From Paracoccaceae bacterium (GTDB lineage: Bacteria; Pseudomonadota; Alphaproteobacteria; Rhodobacterales; Rhodobacteraceae), in NCBI GenBank assembly GCA_017510335.1, contig JAFWNM010000039.1, positions 41,383-105,382 of the forward strand: a DNA stretch of 64,000 nucleotides, in the 5' to 3' direction. This document shows, piece after piece, positions 30,228-38,821 of the stretch (its first letter is position 1; each line of letters opens with the position of its first letter). The notes below the pieces were generated by a model, which was not told the origin of the DNA, did no database searches, and saw only the letters and a list, made by a program, of their open reading frames with translations. Made by a program: the position numbers and the translations under genes.

Positions 30228-30662
30228 ATGCTAAAATTGAAAACCGCAGCACTGGCTGCACTGTTCGCCCTACCCTTCGCCGCACAGGCCGAACCCACGG
30301 GCGACGCCGCCGCGGGCGAGCAGAACTTCCGCCAATGCGCAAGCTGCCACGGTATTGTGGCCCCCGATGGCGAGGTTATCCAGCGCCTTGCGCCCACTGG
30401 CCCCAACCTGTGGGGTGTGGCAGGGCGTCAGGCAGGTTCCTATGAAGGATATGAGCGGTTTTCCAGCGCCATGCAGGCAGCTGGGTCAGAACATGGCGTT
30501 GTCTGGGACGAAGAAAGCTTCGTGGCCTATGTCAATGATCCCATCGGCTATTTGCGCGAAGTCACCGCTGACGCACGCGCACGCGGCAACATGAACCACC
30601 GTCTGCGCGGGTCAGCCGAAGACATCTATGCCTATCTGGCGCAATTCAGCGCGGACGAATAA
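30228..30662 (+). CDS. Class I c-type cytochrome
   Basis: A 144-residue exported electron carrier. Signal peptide (residues 1-21, ending AQA), heme attachment C37-A-S-C40-H41, GPNLWGVAGRQAG, and an axial Met in RGNMNHRLR. The order is that of cytochrome c2-like proteins of purple bacteria and relatives, although the GNMNHRL segment differs from the usual KMxF. GAGGAGAGAAG precedes the ATG. A strong terminator follows. Partner unknown; respiratory or denitrification electron transfer is likely. Confidence 0.88.
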   Translation: MLKLKTAALAALFALPFAAQAEPTGDAAAGEQNFRQCASCHGIVAPDGEVIQRLAPTGPNLWGVAGRQAGSYEGYERFSSAMQAAGSEHGVVWDEESFVAYVNDPIGYLREVTADARARGNMNHRLRGSAEDIYAYLAQFSADE

Positions 30663-30690
30663 ACCCTGCGCGGCAATTACATATGTTCCA

Positions 30691-30722
30691 AAGGGGGCCA
30701 GTCCATGGCCCCTTTTCTTTTG
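30691..30722 (+). terminator. Intrinsic terminator after the cytochrome c gene
   Basis: The stem AAAGGGG(G)CCA / TGGCCCCTTT, with a five-base loop, is followed by TTCTTTT. It lies 29 bases after the stop. Confidence 0.88.
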
Positions 30723-30817
30723 CGGAATCAAATGGCGCGAGGTCATGTCTGGCGGCCATGCACAAAGCCGCGCCTTCGGGAAGCAACTGCGCTGTTGCAC
30801 CCTGAGCTGACCACATA

Positions 30818-32089
30818 TCAACCGTTCTCGCGCAGAATATGCCCCGCCAGATACAACGACCCGCAAATCAGAACCTGCGCCTGCGGGTCCTGTGTGGCGA
30901 TATCGGCCAGCGCATCGGCCACGCTTGGGGCCTGTTGCGCGGGAATACCCGCTGATTGCGCGGCAGTGGCCGTGTCTTGCGCGCTAAGGGTTGCGGCCTC
31001 GCCAGGGATGGACACCGCATAAAGGCGCTGTGTCACACCCGCCAGCGGACGCATGAACCCGCCCACATCCTTGGTGTTGAGCATGCCGCAAATCATCCAC
31101 AGCTTGCCCAGATTCATCTGCGCCAATGTGGCGGCAATCGCGTGACCTGCGGCCGGATTATGCCCACCATCCAACCATAGCCGCCCCTGCGGCAGGGCAT
31201 CCACCAACGGACCATGGCGCAGGCGCTGCATGCGCGCGGGCCAGTGCGCCTGCGTCACCGCAGCCTCGGCGCCAGCGCCATGACCCAGCGCGCGCAGTGC
31301 CGCCAGTGCGACGCCCGCGTTTTGCACCTGATGCGGTCCCGCCAGATTGGGCAAGGGCAGATCCAGCAGGCCCGTGTCATCCTGATAGACCAGACGCCCG
31401 CCTTCGGTGGTGACATGCCAGTGCTGGCCCTGCACCAGCAATGGCGCGCCCAAACGCGCGGCGCGCGCTTCGATCACGTCCAGCGCCGCATCTTCCTGCG
31501 CGGCGACCACGCATGGCACACCGCGCTTGATGATGCCTGCCTTCTCGCCCGCGATTTCGGCCAGCGTTTCGCCCAGATATTGCTGATGGTCCAGACTGAC
31601 AGGGGTAATCACCGTCAGGGCGGGGCGGTCCACAACATTGGTCGCATCCAGCCGCCCGCCAAGCCCCACTTCCAGCAGCGTATAATCTGCAGGTGCGCGC
31701 GCGAAGGCCAGAAGGGCCGCACAGGTGGTGATTTCAAAATAGGTGATCGCGTCTGTGCCATTGGCGCGCAGGCATTCATCCAGCAGGTCCGACAGGGCGG
31801 GTTCGGAAATCAATTCCCCCGCCAGCCGGATACGTTCATGAAACCGCGCCAGATGCGGGCTGGTATAGGCGTGCACGCGGCACCCCGTCCCTTCCAGTCC
31901 GGCGCGGATCATGGCTTGTGTGCTGCCCTTGCCATTGGTGCCCGCAATATGGATGACAGGCGGCAGGCCGCGTTCAGGATGGTCCAGCGCGGCCAGCAGA
32001 CGCCAGACACGGTCCAGCGTCAGATCAATGATTTTGGGGTGAAACGCCATCATGCGCGCCAAAAGCGCGTCAGACCCCGCGCCCGCCAC
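30818..32089 (-). CDS. folC: Folylpolyglutamate synthase / dihydrofolate synthase
   Basis: Adds glutamates to folates in the cytosol. I use GTG 32089, three bases after the accD stop, because the extra residues SDALLARMMAFHPKIIDLTL fit the family start; ATG 32053 is the alternative. 423 residues. Mur-ligase ATP loop HIAGTNGKGSTQAM, GLGGRLDATNV, and C-terminal LDGGHNPAAG. Order on the strand is CPBP protease, accD, folC, as is common in alphaproteobacteria (accD-folC). Confidence 0.95.
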   Translation of the reverse strand: MAGAGSDALLARMMAFHPKIIDLTLDRVWRLLAALDHPERGLPPVIHIAGTNGKGSTQAMIRAGLEGTGCRVHAYTSPHLARFHERIRLAGELISEPALSDLLDECLRANGTDAITYFEITTCAALLAFARAPADYTLLEVGLGGRLDATNVVDRPALTVITPVSLDHQQYLGETLAEIAGEKAGIIKRGVPCVVAAQEDAALDVIEARAARLGAPLLVQGQHWHVTTEGGRLVYQDDTGLLDLPLPNLAGPHQVQNAGVALAALRALGHGAGAEAAVTQAHWPARMQRLRHGPLVDALPQGRLWLDGGHNPAAGHAIAATLAQMNLGKLWMICGMLNTKDVGGFMRPLAGVTQRLYAVSIPGEAATLSAQDTATAAQSAGIPAQQAPSVADALADIATQDPQAQVLICGSLYLAGHILRENG

Positions 32090-32092
32090 GGA

Positions 32093-33016
32093 TCAGCGCC
32101 CCTGTTCGGGCAAGGCGGGGTCACCCGCCGCAGGGTCAGGCGCGGGCAGATCGCCATACACAACAGGGGCTTGCCCTGTCAGCATACGCAGCACTGTGGC
32201 AATCTCGGATCGCAATTCCTTGCGCGGGGTCACGCGGTCCAGCATGCCATGGTCGCGCAGATATTCGGCGCGCTGGAACCCTTCGGGCAGGGTTTCGCGG
32301 ATGGTCTGTTCAATCACACGCGGGCCGGCAAAGCAGATCAGCGCATTGGGTTCGGCAAACTGGACATCCCCCAACATGGCATAACTGGCCGTCACGCCAC
32401 CAGTGGTGGGATGGGTCAGCACGACAATATAGGGCAGGCCCGCTTCACGCAGCATATCCACAACCACAGTCGTGCGGGGCATTTGCATCAGGGACAGGAT
32501 ACCTTCTTGCATGCGCGCGCCGCCAGCGGCCGAAAACAGCACCAGCGGCAATTTATGCGCAATCGCATGTTCAGCGCCCGCAATGATGGAATTGCCCACA
32601 TACATGCCCATGGACCCCCCCATGAAGCCGAAATCCTGCGCCACAGCCACCAGACGGGTGCGCAACACCTGCCCTTCGGCCACCAGCATGGCTTCCTTTT
32701 CGCCAGTGGTTTTCTGCGCGGCCTTCATCCGGTCGGGGTATTTTTTCTGATCGCGGAAATGCAGCGGGTCCGCAATTGGCTGGGGCACGGCGATTTCACT
32801 AAACAGCCCCCCATCGAAGAAATTGCTGAAGCGTTCGCGCGGCGAAATCGGCATATGATGGTTGCACGAGGTGCAGACCTGTTGGTTCAGCGTCAGTTCC
32901 CGATGAAACAGCATGGTGCCGCATTCGGGGCATTTGACCCATAAATTCTCGGGCATCTCTCGGCGTGAAAACAGCGAGTTGATGGTGGGGCGAACGTAAT
33001 TTGTGATCCAGTTCAT
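32093..33016 (-). CDS. accD: Acetyl-CoA carboxylase carboxyltransferase beta subunit
   Basis: With AccA it transfers carboxyl from biotin to acetyl-CoA, making malonyl-CoA. ATG 33016 gives MNWITNYVRPTINSLFSRRE and 307 residues, normal length. The zinc ribbon is CPECG..CTSC (near residues 28-50). SVMGGSMGMYVG-like FMGGSMGMYVGNSII and SAAGGARMQEGI form the catalytic core. folC follows after three bases. Confidence 0.96.
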   Translation of the reverse strand: MNWITNYVRPTINSLFSRREMPENLWVKCPECGTMLFHRELTLNQQVCTSCNHHMPISPRERFSNFFDGGLFSEIAVPQPIADPLHFRDQKKYPDRMKAAQKTTGEKEAMLVAEGQVLRTRLVAVAQDFGFMGGSMGMYVGNSIIAGAEHAIAHKLPLVLFSAAGGARMQEGILSLMQMPRTTVVVDMLREAGLPYIVVLTHPTTGGVTASYAMLGDVQFAEPNALICFAGPRVIEQTIRETLPEGFQRAEYLRDHGMLDRVTPRKELRSEIATVLRMLTGQAPVVYGDLPAPDPAAGDPALPEQGR

Positions 33017-33072
33017 CGAAGCATCCTGCAGGGCGTCTGGCCTGAGATAATCGCCGCGCGCGGAAAATGCAA

Positions 33073-33963
33073 TCAGCGAGCGCGCAACCACCACCGGCAC
33101 ATTGCCCAGACCAGCACCATACCCGCAACATCCAGCCCCAACATGACTGTCATCACCTCGGTGTCCTTTGGGCCGAAGGGCAAACGATACAGCGCCAGCC
33201 CGTCCAGCGCCTCGCCGGTGGTGAACAGGAACATAGCCAGCAGATTATTGGCAAAATGCAGTCCCCACGCCATGCCAAGGCTGCCGCTGCGCGCTGTCAG
33301 GTCGGCCAGCAGCAGCCCGAAAAAGCCCGTCACGAACACCACCATCCACACTGCACCGCCCATTTCATCGGGGGCGTAATGCACCAGTCCGAACAGCACC
33401 GACGGCAGCACCATCCACACCCAGCGCGACAGAAAACGCGCGGCAAGCTGTTGCTGCAAATACCCGCGAAACACCACTTCTTCCGCCCCTGTCTGAATCA
33501 GCAGGCCAATCAGTGCAACCGGCAGCCATGCCAGCCATACGGTCCATGCCACACCGCGCCCCAGATCGACGAACAGCAGGAAATACAGAACCCCCGGAAC
33601 GGACAGGGCCATGAAAATGCCGAAACCGGCCCCGAAATCGCGCCACAGCAGCGCGCGGGGACCAAACAATGTTGCAATGCTGCGATGATGGATCAGCCGG
33701 ACAGCGGCAAAGGCGCCCAGCGCCATGCCGGTGAAGGTGAACAACAGTGCAACCAGCGACATCGGGGTGGCACCAAGGCCCACAATATCCAGACGGGACT
33801 CGCCCTCCAGCCATATTGCAACGCTCATGGCCCCTGCGCCCATCAGCGCCATCCAGCCCAGATAGACCACGATCAGGACCGCCATGCCGACAAACAGCCG
33901 CCACACTTGCGGGCGCAAGCGGGCGGGGGCAACAAAGCGGTCAAAACTCAAGGGTTGCAACAT
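33073..33963 (-). CDS. CPBP-family intramembrane glutamic endopeptidase
   Basis: A polytopic membrane protein of 296 residues with about eight helices. The CPBP/Abi motifs are clear: TGAEEVVFRGYL (EExxxR), FGLVHYAPDE (FxxxH) and HFANNLLAM (HxxxN). Members process prenylated or membrane proteins; the substrate here is unknown. It lies 56 bases upstream of accD on the same strand. Confidence 0.87.
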   Translation of the reverse strand: MLQPLSFDRFVAPARLRPQVWRLFVGMAVLIVVYLGWMALMGAGAMSVAIWLEGESRLDIVGLGATPMSLVALLFTFTGMALGAFAAVRLIHHRSIATLFGPRALLWRDFGAGFGIFMALSVPGVLYFLLFVDLGRGVAWTVWLAWLPVALIGLLIQTGAEEVVFRGYLQQQLAARFLSRWVWMVLPSVLFGLVHYAPDEMGGAVWMVVFVTGFFGLLLADLTARSGSLGMAWGLHFANNLLAMFLFTTGEALDGLALYRLPFGPKDTEVMTVMLGLDVAGMVLVWAMCRWWLRAR

Positions 33964-34204
33964 GGCAGGCTATATCCCCGAAAACAAACTACCCGAAGGT
34001 AAACTGGCGCATTCGCGCGACGCTTCAAGCAGATCAGGCGCAGGGTGACAATGGCGTGACGACATGACACTGTGACACCTTATCGTGTGGAAAGGGCGCT
34101 GCGCGGAACCAAATTCAGCTTGGCACCTTTTTCTTATGTCTTGTCAAATGTTCTGTGCGAAGATCCGGTTCCCGCTTTTTCGCAACATCCTCAAGGAACA
34201 GGCC

Positions 34205-35632
34205 ATGGCCGGCGCAACAGTTGTTCTTGTTGTGATATTACAGGTGGGGTTCATCATCCGCGCGCTTTTGCGCGCGGGATTGTCGCCGTCTGCGCGGCTG
34301 GCTTGGGTGACGGTCATCTCGGCGCTGCCGGGCGCGGGCATAGCCGCCTATTTCCTGTTTGGCGAAATCCGGCTGGCGCGCGCGGGGCGCGAACGCATGC
34401 GCGAGGTGCGCAACAAGCTGCGCGCCGCGCAGCGTGCCACGTCCCAGAACGTGATCTTGCACACAGGTGCGGCGCGCCCCGCATTTGCGGCGGGCCATGC
34501 CACAAGCCAGTTCCCCCCGCTTGCCGGCAATCACATGACCCTTCTTGCCGAAGGCGACGACATGATGCACGATATCTTCGACGCCATAGAACAGGCGCGC
34601 GACCATGTGCATATGCTGTTCTATATCTGGTTGCCTGACGAAACCGGAACGCGCATGGCACAGGTGTTGATGGATGCCGCGCGCCGGGGCGTGACGTGCA
34701 GGGTGCTTGTCGATGATCACGGCGCGCGCCGCCTGATCCGGTCCAACCTGTGGCAGTTGATGGGCGCGGCGGGTGTGTCGCTGGAACGTGCGGCCCCTGT
34801 CGGCAATCCGTTCATAAGCCTATTGTTCCAGCGCATCGACCTGCGCAACCACCGCAAGATCATTGTTGTGGACAACCGCCAAAGCTGGGTGGGCAGTCGC
34901 AACTGCGCCGATGCGGCATTTGCGATAAAGCGCCGCTTCGCCCCGTGGGTGGATATTCTGGTGCGGCTGGAAGGGCCGGTGGTGCAGCAACAACAGGCCG
35001 TGTTCCTGCATGACTGGATGACACATCACGCCGAAGACCTGAGCCATATGCTGCGCGCCCCCGCACCGCCTGCGCCACAAGGCAAGGTGACCGCACAGGT
35101 TATCGCATCCGGCCCTGATGACATTTACACCACCCCCTCTGACGCGCTGCGCGCCATGATCTATGCCGCGACAGAACGGCTTATGCTGATCACGCCCTAT
35201 TATGTGCCCGACCCTGCCTTGCACACGGCCATCTGTTCGGCGGCCGAACGCGGGGTGCATACCGACCTTATTTTGCCGGCGCGCAATGACAGCGTGATTG
35301 TGGGGGCGGCCAGCGAAAGCCTGTATCCTGATCTGCTGCGCGCGGGGGTGCGCATCCACCTGTTTGGCCCCGGCCTGATCCATTCCAAGATTGTCACAGT
35401 TGACGGGCAGTTCGGCATGATCGGAACCGCAAATCTGGACCATCGCAGTTTTGACCTGAACTATGAAAATTCGCTGCTGTTCCAATGCGCGGAATTCACA
35501 GCCTGCCTTGACGCGCGCCAGCACAGCTACATCGCGCGGGCCCGCCGGATTGACCGCGCCGATGTGGCCAACTGGTCCTTCATCCGCCAGTTGCGCAACA
35601 ACACGCTGGCACTGGCCAGTCCGTTGTTGTGA
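34205..35632 (+). CDS. cls: Cardiolipin synthase (phospholipase D superfamily)
   Basis: Condenses two phosphatidylglycerols into cardiolipin at the inner membrane. ATG 34205 after AAGGAAC gives 475 residues. Two N-terminal membrane helices (residues 4-50) are followed by two HKD catalytic motifs: HRKIIVVDNRQSWVGSRN (about residue 218) and HSKIVTVDGQFGMIGTANLD (about 395). An S49 peptidase follows after about 150 bases. Confidence 0.92.
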   Translation: MAGATVVLVVILQVGFIIRALLRAGLSPSARLAWVTVISALPGAGIAAYFLFGEIRLARAGRERMREVRNKLRAAQRATSQNVILHTGAARPAFAAGHATSQFPPLAGNHMTLLAEGDDMMHDIFDAIEQARDHVHMLFYIWLPDETGTRMAQVLMDAARRGVTCRVLVDDHGARRLIRSNLWQLMGAAGVSLERAAPVGNPFISLLFQRIDLRNHRKIIVVDNRQSWVGSRNCADAAFAIKRRFAPWVDILVRLEGPVVQQQQAVFLHDWMTHHAEDLSHMLRAPAPPAPQGKVTAQVIASGPDDIYTTPSDALRAMIYAATERLMLITPYYVPDPALHTAICSAAERGVHTDLILPARNDSVIVGAASESLYPDLLRAGVRIHLFGPGLIHSKIVTVDGQFGMIGTANLDHRSFDLNYENSLLFQCAEFTACLDARQHSYIARARRIDRADVANWSFIRQLRNNTLALASPLL

Positions 35633-35783
35633 TCCCCGCGCGCGCCGCGCGGTTTCATGCCCCGCTGTGCCCCCATGGCATGGCGGGCACATCCGCACAC
35701 AAGAAATCGCAGGCAATGCCACAATCTTGGGGCCGGCAGTCTTGTTGCCCCCCCCGCGGCACCTTACATGCAGGCCTATGTTC

Positions 35784-36578
35784 ATGAACTTACCCTTCCT
35801 TCCGAAAAAACCGTCCGTCGCCGTCATCCGGTTGCAGGGCATGATCGCGGCCAGCACCAGTCCGGGGCGACTGAATGACGCCAGCCTTGCGCCGCTGATC
35901 GAAGCCGCGTTTCGTCGTGGCAAACCCGCAGCGGTGGCGCTGGTCATCAATTCGCCCGGCGGCAGCCCGGTGCAAAGCGCCCTGATCGCCGCGCGCATAC
36001 GCCGGCTGGCCGAGGAGGTGAAGATACCCGTTCATGCGTTTGTCGAGGATCTGGCAGCCTCTGGCGGGTATTGGCTGGCGACAGCGGGGGATGATATTCA
36101 TGTGGATGCCAATTCGATTGTCGGCTCCATCGGCGTTATCTCGGCGGGGTTTGGCCTGCATGAGCTGATTGCCCGCCATGGCATAGAACGGCGCGTCTAC
36201 ACGTCGGGCACGTCCAAATCGCAACTGGACCCGTTCCAGCCCGAAAACCCGCAAGACGTGGCCCGCCTGCGCCAGTTGCAAGACCAGGTGCACCAGAATT
36301 TCATCGCGCAGGTCAAGGACCGGCGCGGGGCGAAACTGGTGCAGGATGACAGCCTGTTCACGGGCGAATTCTGGGTGGGCGCGCGCGCGGTTGAGCTGGG
36401 CCTGGCTGACGGTCGGGGTCACATGGTGCCCATGATGAAGGCCCGCTATGGCCAGAAGGTCCATTTCCGCCATTACGGCATTCGCCGCCCCTTTCTGTCG
36501 CGGTTGGGCCTGGGGCTGATGTCAGATGCGCTGGAGCTGTCGCAAGAACGCACGCTTTACGCGCAGTATGGGATCTAG
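35784..36578 (+). CDS. S49 family signal-peptide peptidase-like protease (SohB/SppA short form)
   Basis: 264 residues from ATG 35784 (ATG 35778 also possible). It has the S49 core: VALVINSPGGSPVQSA (oxyanion), VEDLAASGGYWLA with the likely nucleophile Ser, and TSGTSKSQLDPF with the general-base Lys. No clear membrane helix at the N-terminus, only a short hydrophobic stretch, so it may be a soluble or peripheral form. The following tiny membrane gene starts six bases after its stop. Confidence 0.88.
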   Translation: MNLPFLPKKPSVAVIRLQGMIAASTSPGRLNDASLAPLIEAAFRRGKPAAVALVINSPGGSPVQSALIAARIRRLAEEVKIPVHAFVEDLAASGGYWLATAGDDIHVDANSIVGSIGVISAGFGLHELIARHGIERRVYTSGTSKSQLDPFQPENPQDVARLRQLQDQVHQNFIAQVKDRRGAKLVQDDSLFTGEFWVGARAVELGLADGRGHMVPMMKARYGQKVHFRHYGIRRPFLSRLGLGLMSDALELSQERTLYAQYGI

Positions 36579-36584
36579 CCCCTT

Positions 36585-36773
36585 ATGCTGATAAAAATTG
36601 TAGCGGGTTTTCTGGTATTCATCATCATCATGGGGGCGGTGCAGAAATTCCTGAACCCCGCGCATAAAACACCGTTGGACAGGTTGCGGCAGGCAAAACT
36701 GCCGCGTCCGCGCAAATGCAAGACCTGTGGCAAGTTCCTGCTGAACGGCGATTCCTGCCAGTGCAAGGGCTGA
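36585..36773 (+). CDS. Tiny membrane protein with Cys-rich C-terminus
   Basis: A 62-residue protein with one N-terminal transmembrane helix (IVAGFLVFIIIMGAV) and a C-terminal CKTCG...CQC cluster that may bind zinc. It is sandwiched six bases after the S49 peptidase and 19 before the antiporter, in the same direction, so it is a real operon member. Function not recognised. Confidence 0.75.
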   Translation: MLIKIVAGFLVFIIIMGAVQKFLNPAHKTPLDRLRQAKLPRPRKCKTCGKFLLNGDSCQCKG

Positions 36774-36792
36774 TAATCTTGAAGGGTTTGGA

Positions 36793-37734
36793 ATGCTGAT
36801 TGACCTGGCACAAGTCGCGGCGGGGCTTGTGGTGCTGCTGGTGGCGGGGGATTTTCTGGTTCGCGGGGCGGTCAATCTGGCGCTGCGGCTTGGTATTCCC
36901 GCGCTTATGGTCGGCATGACCATCGTGGCCTTTGGCACATCCGCGCCCGAATTGCTGGTGTCGGTCCGCGCGGTGTTGCAAGATGCGGGTGGGCTGGCGC
37001 TGGGCAATGTCGTGGGGTCCAACATTGCCAATATCTTGTTGGTTCTGGGCGCGCCTGCGCTGATTTCGGCCCTGGCTGTCACCCGGGAGGTGCAGCGCGA
37101 TTTCCTGATGATGGTGGCGGTGACGGTTCTGTTTACCGGGCTTGCGCTGACGGGGGTGATTGGTCGCTGGCAAGCGCTGGTGCTGCTGGGGGCGTTCGCG
37201 CTGTTCATGGCCGACAGCATACGCCGTGGCCGCAAGGCGCGCACCGACCCTGACGAATTGGAAGGCGCGGACCTGTCCATGAGTGGCACCAGGATTGCGC
37301 TGTTCACGGGGCTTGGCGTTGTGGGGCTGCCGCTGGGGGCAAGCCTGCTGGTCGATGGCGCGGTGGACATTGCCCAGGTGCTGGGCGTGTCCGACCTGAT
37401 GATCGGGCTGACGATTGTTGCCGTGGGCACATCCCTGCCGGAACTGGCCACCACGCTGATGGCGGCCATCCGCCGCGAAGGGGGCGTTGCGCTGGGAAAT
37501 ATCATCGGGTCAAACCTGTTCAATCTTGCGCTTATTCTGGGCGTGGCGGGGTTGTTCGGGGCCATGCCCATACCGGCGCAGATGGTCCGGCTTGATTTAT
37601 GGGTCATGCTGGGGGCGGCGCTGGTTCTGGCGCCGTTCATATGGGCCGAAAAACCCATATCGCGGGTATGGGGCGTGGTCTTGCTTCTGGGATATGCGGG
37701 CTACATCTGGGCACTGACACAAATCGGAGTGTGA
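36793..37734 (+). CDS. Calcium/sodium antiporter of the CaCA family
   Basis: A 313-residue membrane exchanger with two homologous halves of about five helices each. The alpha repeats are visible as AFGTSAPELLVS with GNVVGSNIANI, and AVGTSLPELATT with GNIIGSNLFNL. These acidic and serine residues bind Ca2+. YrbG-type. Four bases before the SDR gene. Confidence 0.93.
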   Translation: MLIDLAQVAAGLVVLLVAGDFLVRGAVNLALRLGIPALMVGMTIVAFGTSAPELLVSVRAVLQDAGGLALGNVVGSNIANILLVLGAPALISALAVTREVQRDFLMMVAVTVLFTGLALTGVIGRWQALVLLGAFALFMADSIRRGRKARTDPDELEGADLSMSGTRIALFTGLGVVGLPLGASLLVDGAVDIAQVLGVSDLMIGLTIVAVGTSLPELATTLMAAIRREGGVALGNIIGSNLFNLALILGVAGLFGAMPIPAQMVRLDLWVMLGAALVLAPFIWAEKPISRVWGVVLLLGYAGYIWALTQIGV

Positions 37735-37738
37735 CCCA

Positions 37739-38518
37739 ATGCCCAATGCCCTTGTCACCGGAGCAGCCCGCCGCCTTGGGCGGGAAATGGCGCTGTATCT
37801 TGCGCGGCGCGGCCATGACGTGGCGATCCACTATGCCAGTTCATACAACGCCGCGCGCAGTGTTCAGGACGATATTCGGGCGATGGGCCGCAATGCCGTC
37901 TGTGTGCAGGCTGATTTGCTGGATGAAGACGCGCTGCACAGGATCGTCCCCGACGCAGTGCAGGCCCTTGGGACCGGCGCGCTGAACGTGCTGGTCAACA
38001 ATGCCTCGATTTTTGAAGAAGACTGCATTGCCAATGCCACGCGCGACAGCTGGGACAGGCACATGATGTCGAACCTGCGCGCGCCGTTTGTGCTGACACA
38101 GGCGTTTGCCGCACAATGCCCCCCCGCCCTGCCCGATGCGCAGGGCGAACCCGTGGCGCAAGGACTGGTGGTCAATATGATCGACCAGAAAGTGCGCAGG
38201 CTGACACCGCAACACATGACCTATTCCATTGCCAAGATGGGGCTTTGGGCCTTCACGCGCATGGCCGCGCAGGAACTGGGGCCACATATCCGGGTGAATG
38301 CCATAGGCCCGGGCCCGACATTGCAAGCCGCAGACCAGCCCGAAAACGCCTATCTGCACAGCCGCCGCACCACGGTTCTGGAACGCGGCGCGAACCTGTC
38401 GGACATCACCGCAGCGCTGGGTTTTTTCGTGGATGCACCGGCAGTTACAGGCCAGCTTTTATGTGTTGATGGCGGCCAGCATCTGGGCTGGAAAACTGCT
38501 GATCTGCTGGACATCTAG
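37739..38518 (+). CDS. SDR oxidoreductase, pteridine-reductase (FolM)-like
   Basis: 259-residue NAD(P)-dependent reductase. The N-terminal loop TGAARRLGRE matches the TGxxxRxG form of pteridine reductases and FolM rather than the classical TGxxxGxG. NNAS and YSIAK (catalytic Tyr-x3-Lys) are present. A C-terminal CVDGGQHLGW matches this group. A role in reducing dihydromonapterin or dihydrofolate is inferred. A small hairpin follows at the stop. Confidence 0.82.
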   Translation: MPNALVTGAARRLGREMALYLARRGHDVAIHYASSYNAARSVQDDIRAMGRNAVCVQADLLDEDALHRIVPDAVQALGTGALNVLVNNASIFEEDCIANATRDSWDRHMMSNLRAPFVLTQAFAAQCPPALPDAQGEPVAQGLVVNMIDQKVRRLTPQHMTYSIAKMGLWAFTRMAAQELGPHIRVNAIGPGPTLQAADQPENAYLHSRRTTVLERGANLSDITAALGFFVDAPAVTGQLLCVDGGQHLGWKTADLLDI

Positions 38519-38538
38519 CCCTTTGGTACAAAGGGTTT
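38519..38538 (+). terminator. Short hairpin terminator after the SDR gene
   Basis: CCCTTT (38519-38524) and AAAGGG (38530-38535) with a five-base loop, followed by TTT. It overlaps the end of the SDR transcript. Confidence 0.55.
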
Positions 38539-38821
38539 CGCCAAGTTGTGCACTGTTCACATAGCAGTCACAAAACCGTAACCATTTATTAAGAAGATTC
38601 AGTGGCTTGCCCGATCCTAATATAATTACCCATTAAAAACAACGTGTTAAGTTTTTGCCTATTTTTTAGGCAAGGCTTGAAACTGGCAGGGATTCAAGGG
38701 AAAATCGTTCAGTTTCAGTTTTCGCCCACAGACTTATCCACAGATTCAGTGGACAGGATTCCGGTTGCAGGATCGCCCCGGACATTGCAGACAAAGGCAG
38801 AATCACCAAGGACGACGCGCA
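38539..38821. promoter_or_regulatory. AT-rich uvrC upstream region with palindrome, LexA-like site and DnaA box
   Basis: Together with the preceding hairpin this is a 303-base stretch without a gene. It holds TTGCCTA (38655-38661) with TAGGCAA (38667-38673), a GTTC-N7-GTTT (38707-38721) that differs in one base from the alphaproteobacterial LexA box, and a perfect DnaA box TTATCCACA (38734-38742). Confidence 0.45.

Noticed and set aside
31214-32944. A 576-codon open frame on the plus strand
   Set aside because: Antisense to folC and accD, no recognisable motif.
38570-38760. Replication origin
   Set aside because: Only one perfect DnaA box and no dnaA, gidA, hemE or parAB neighbours.
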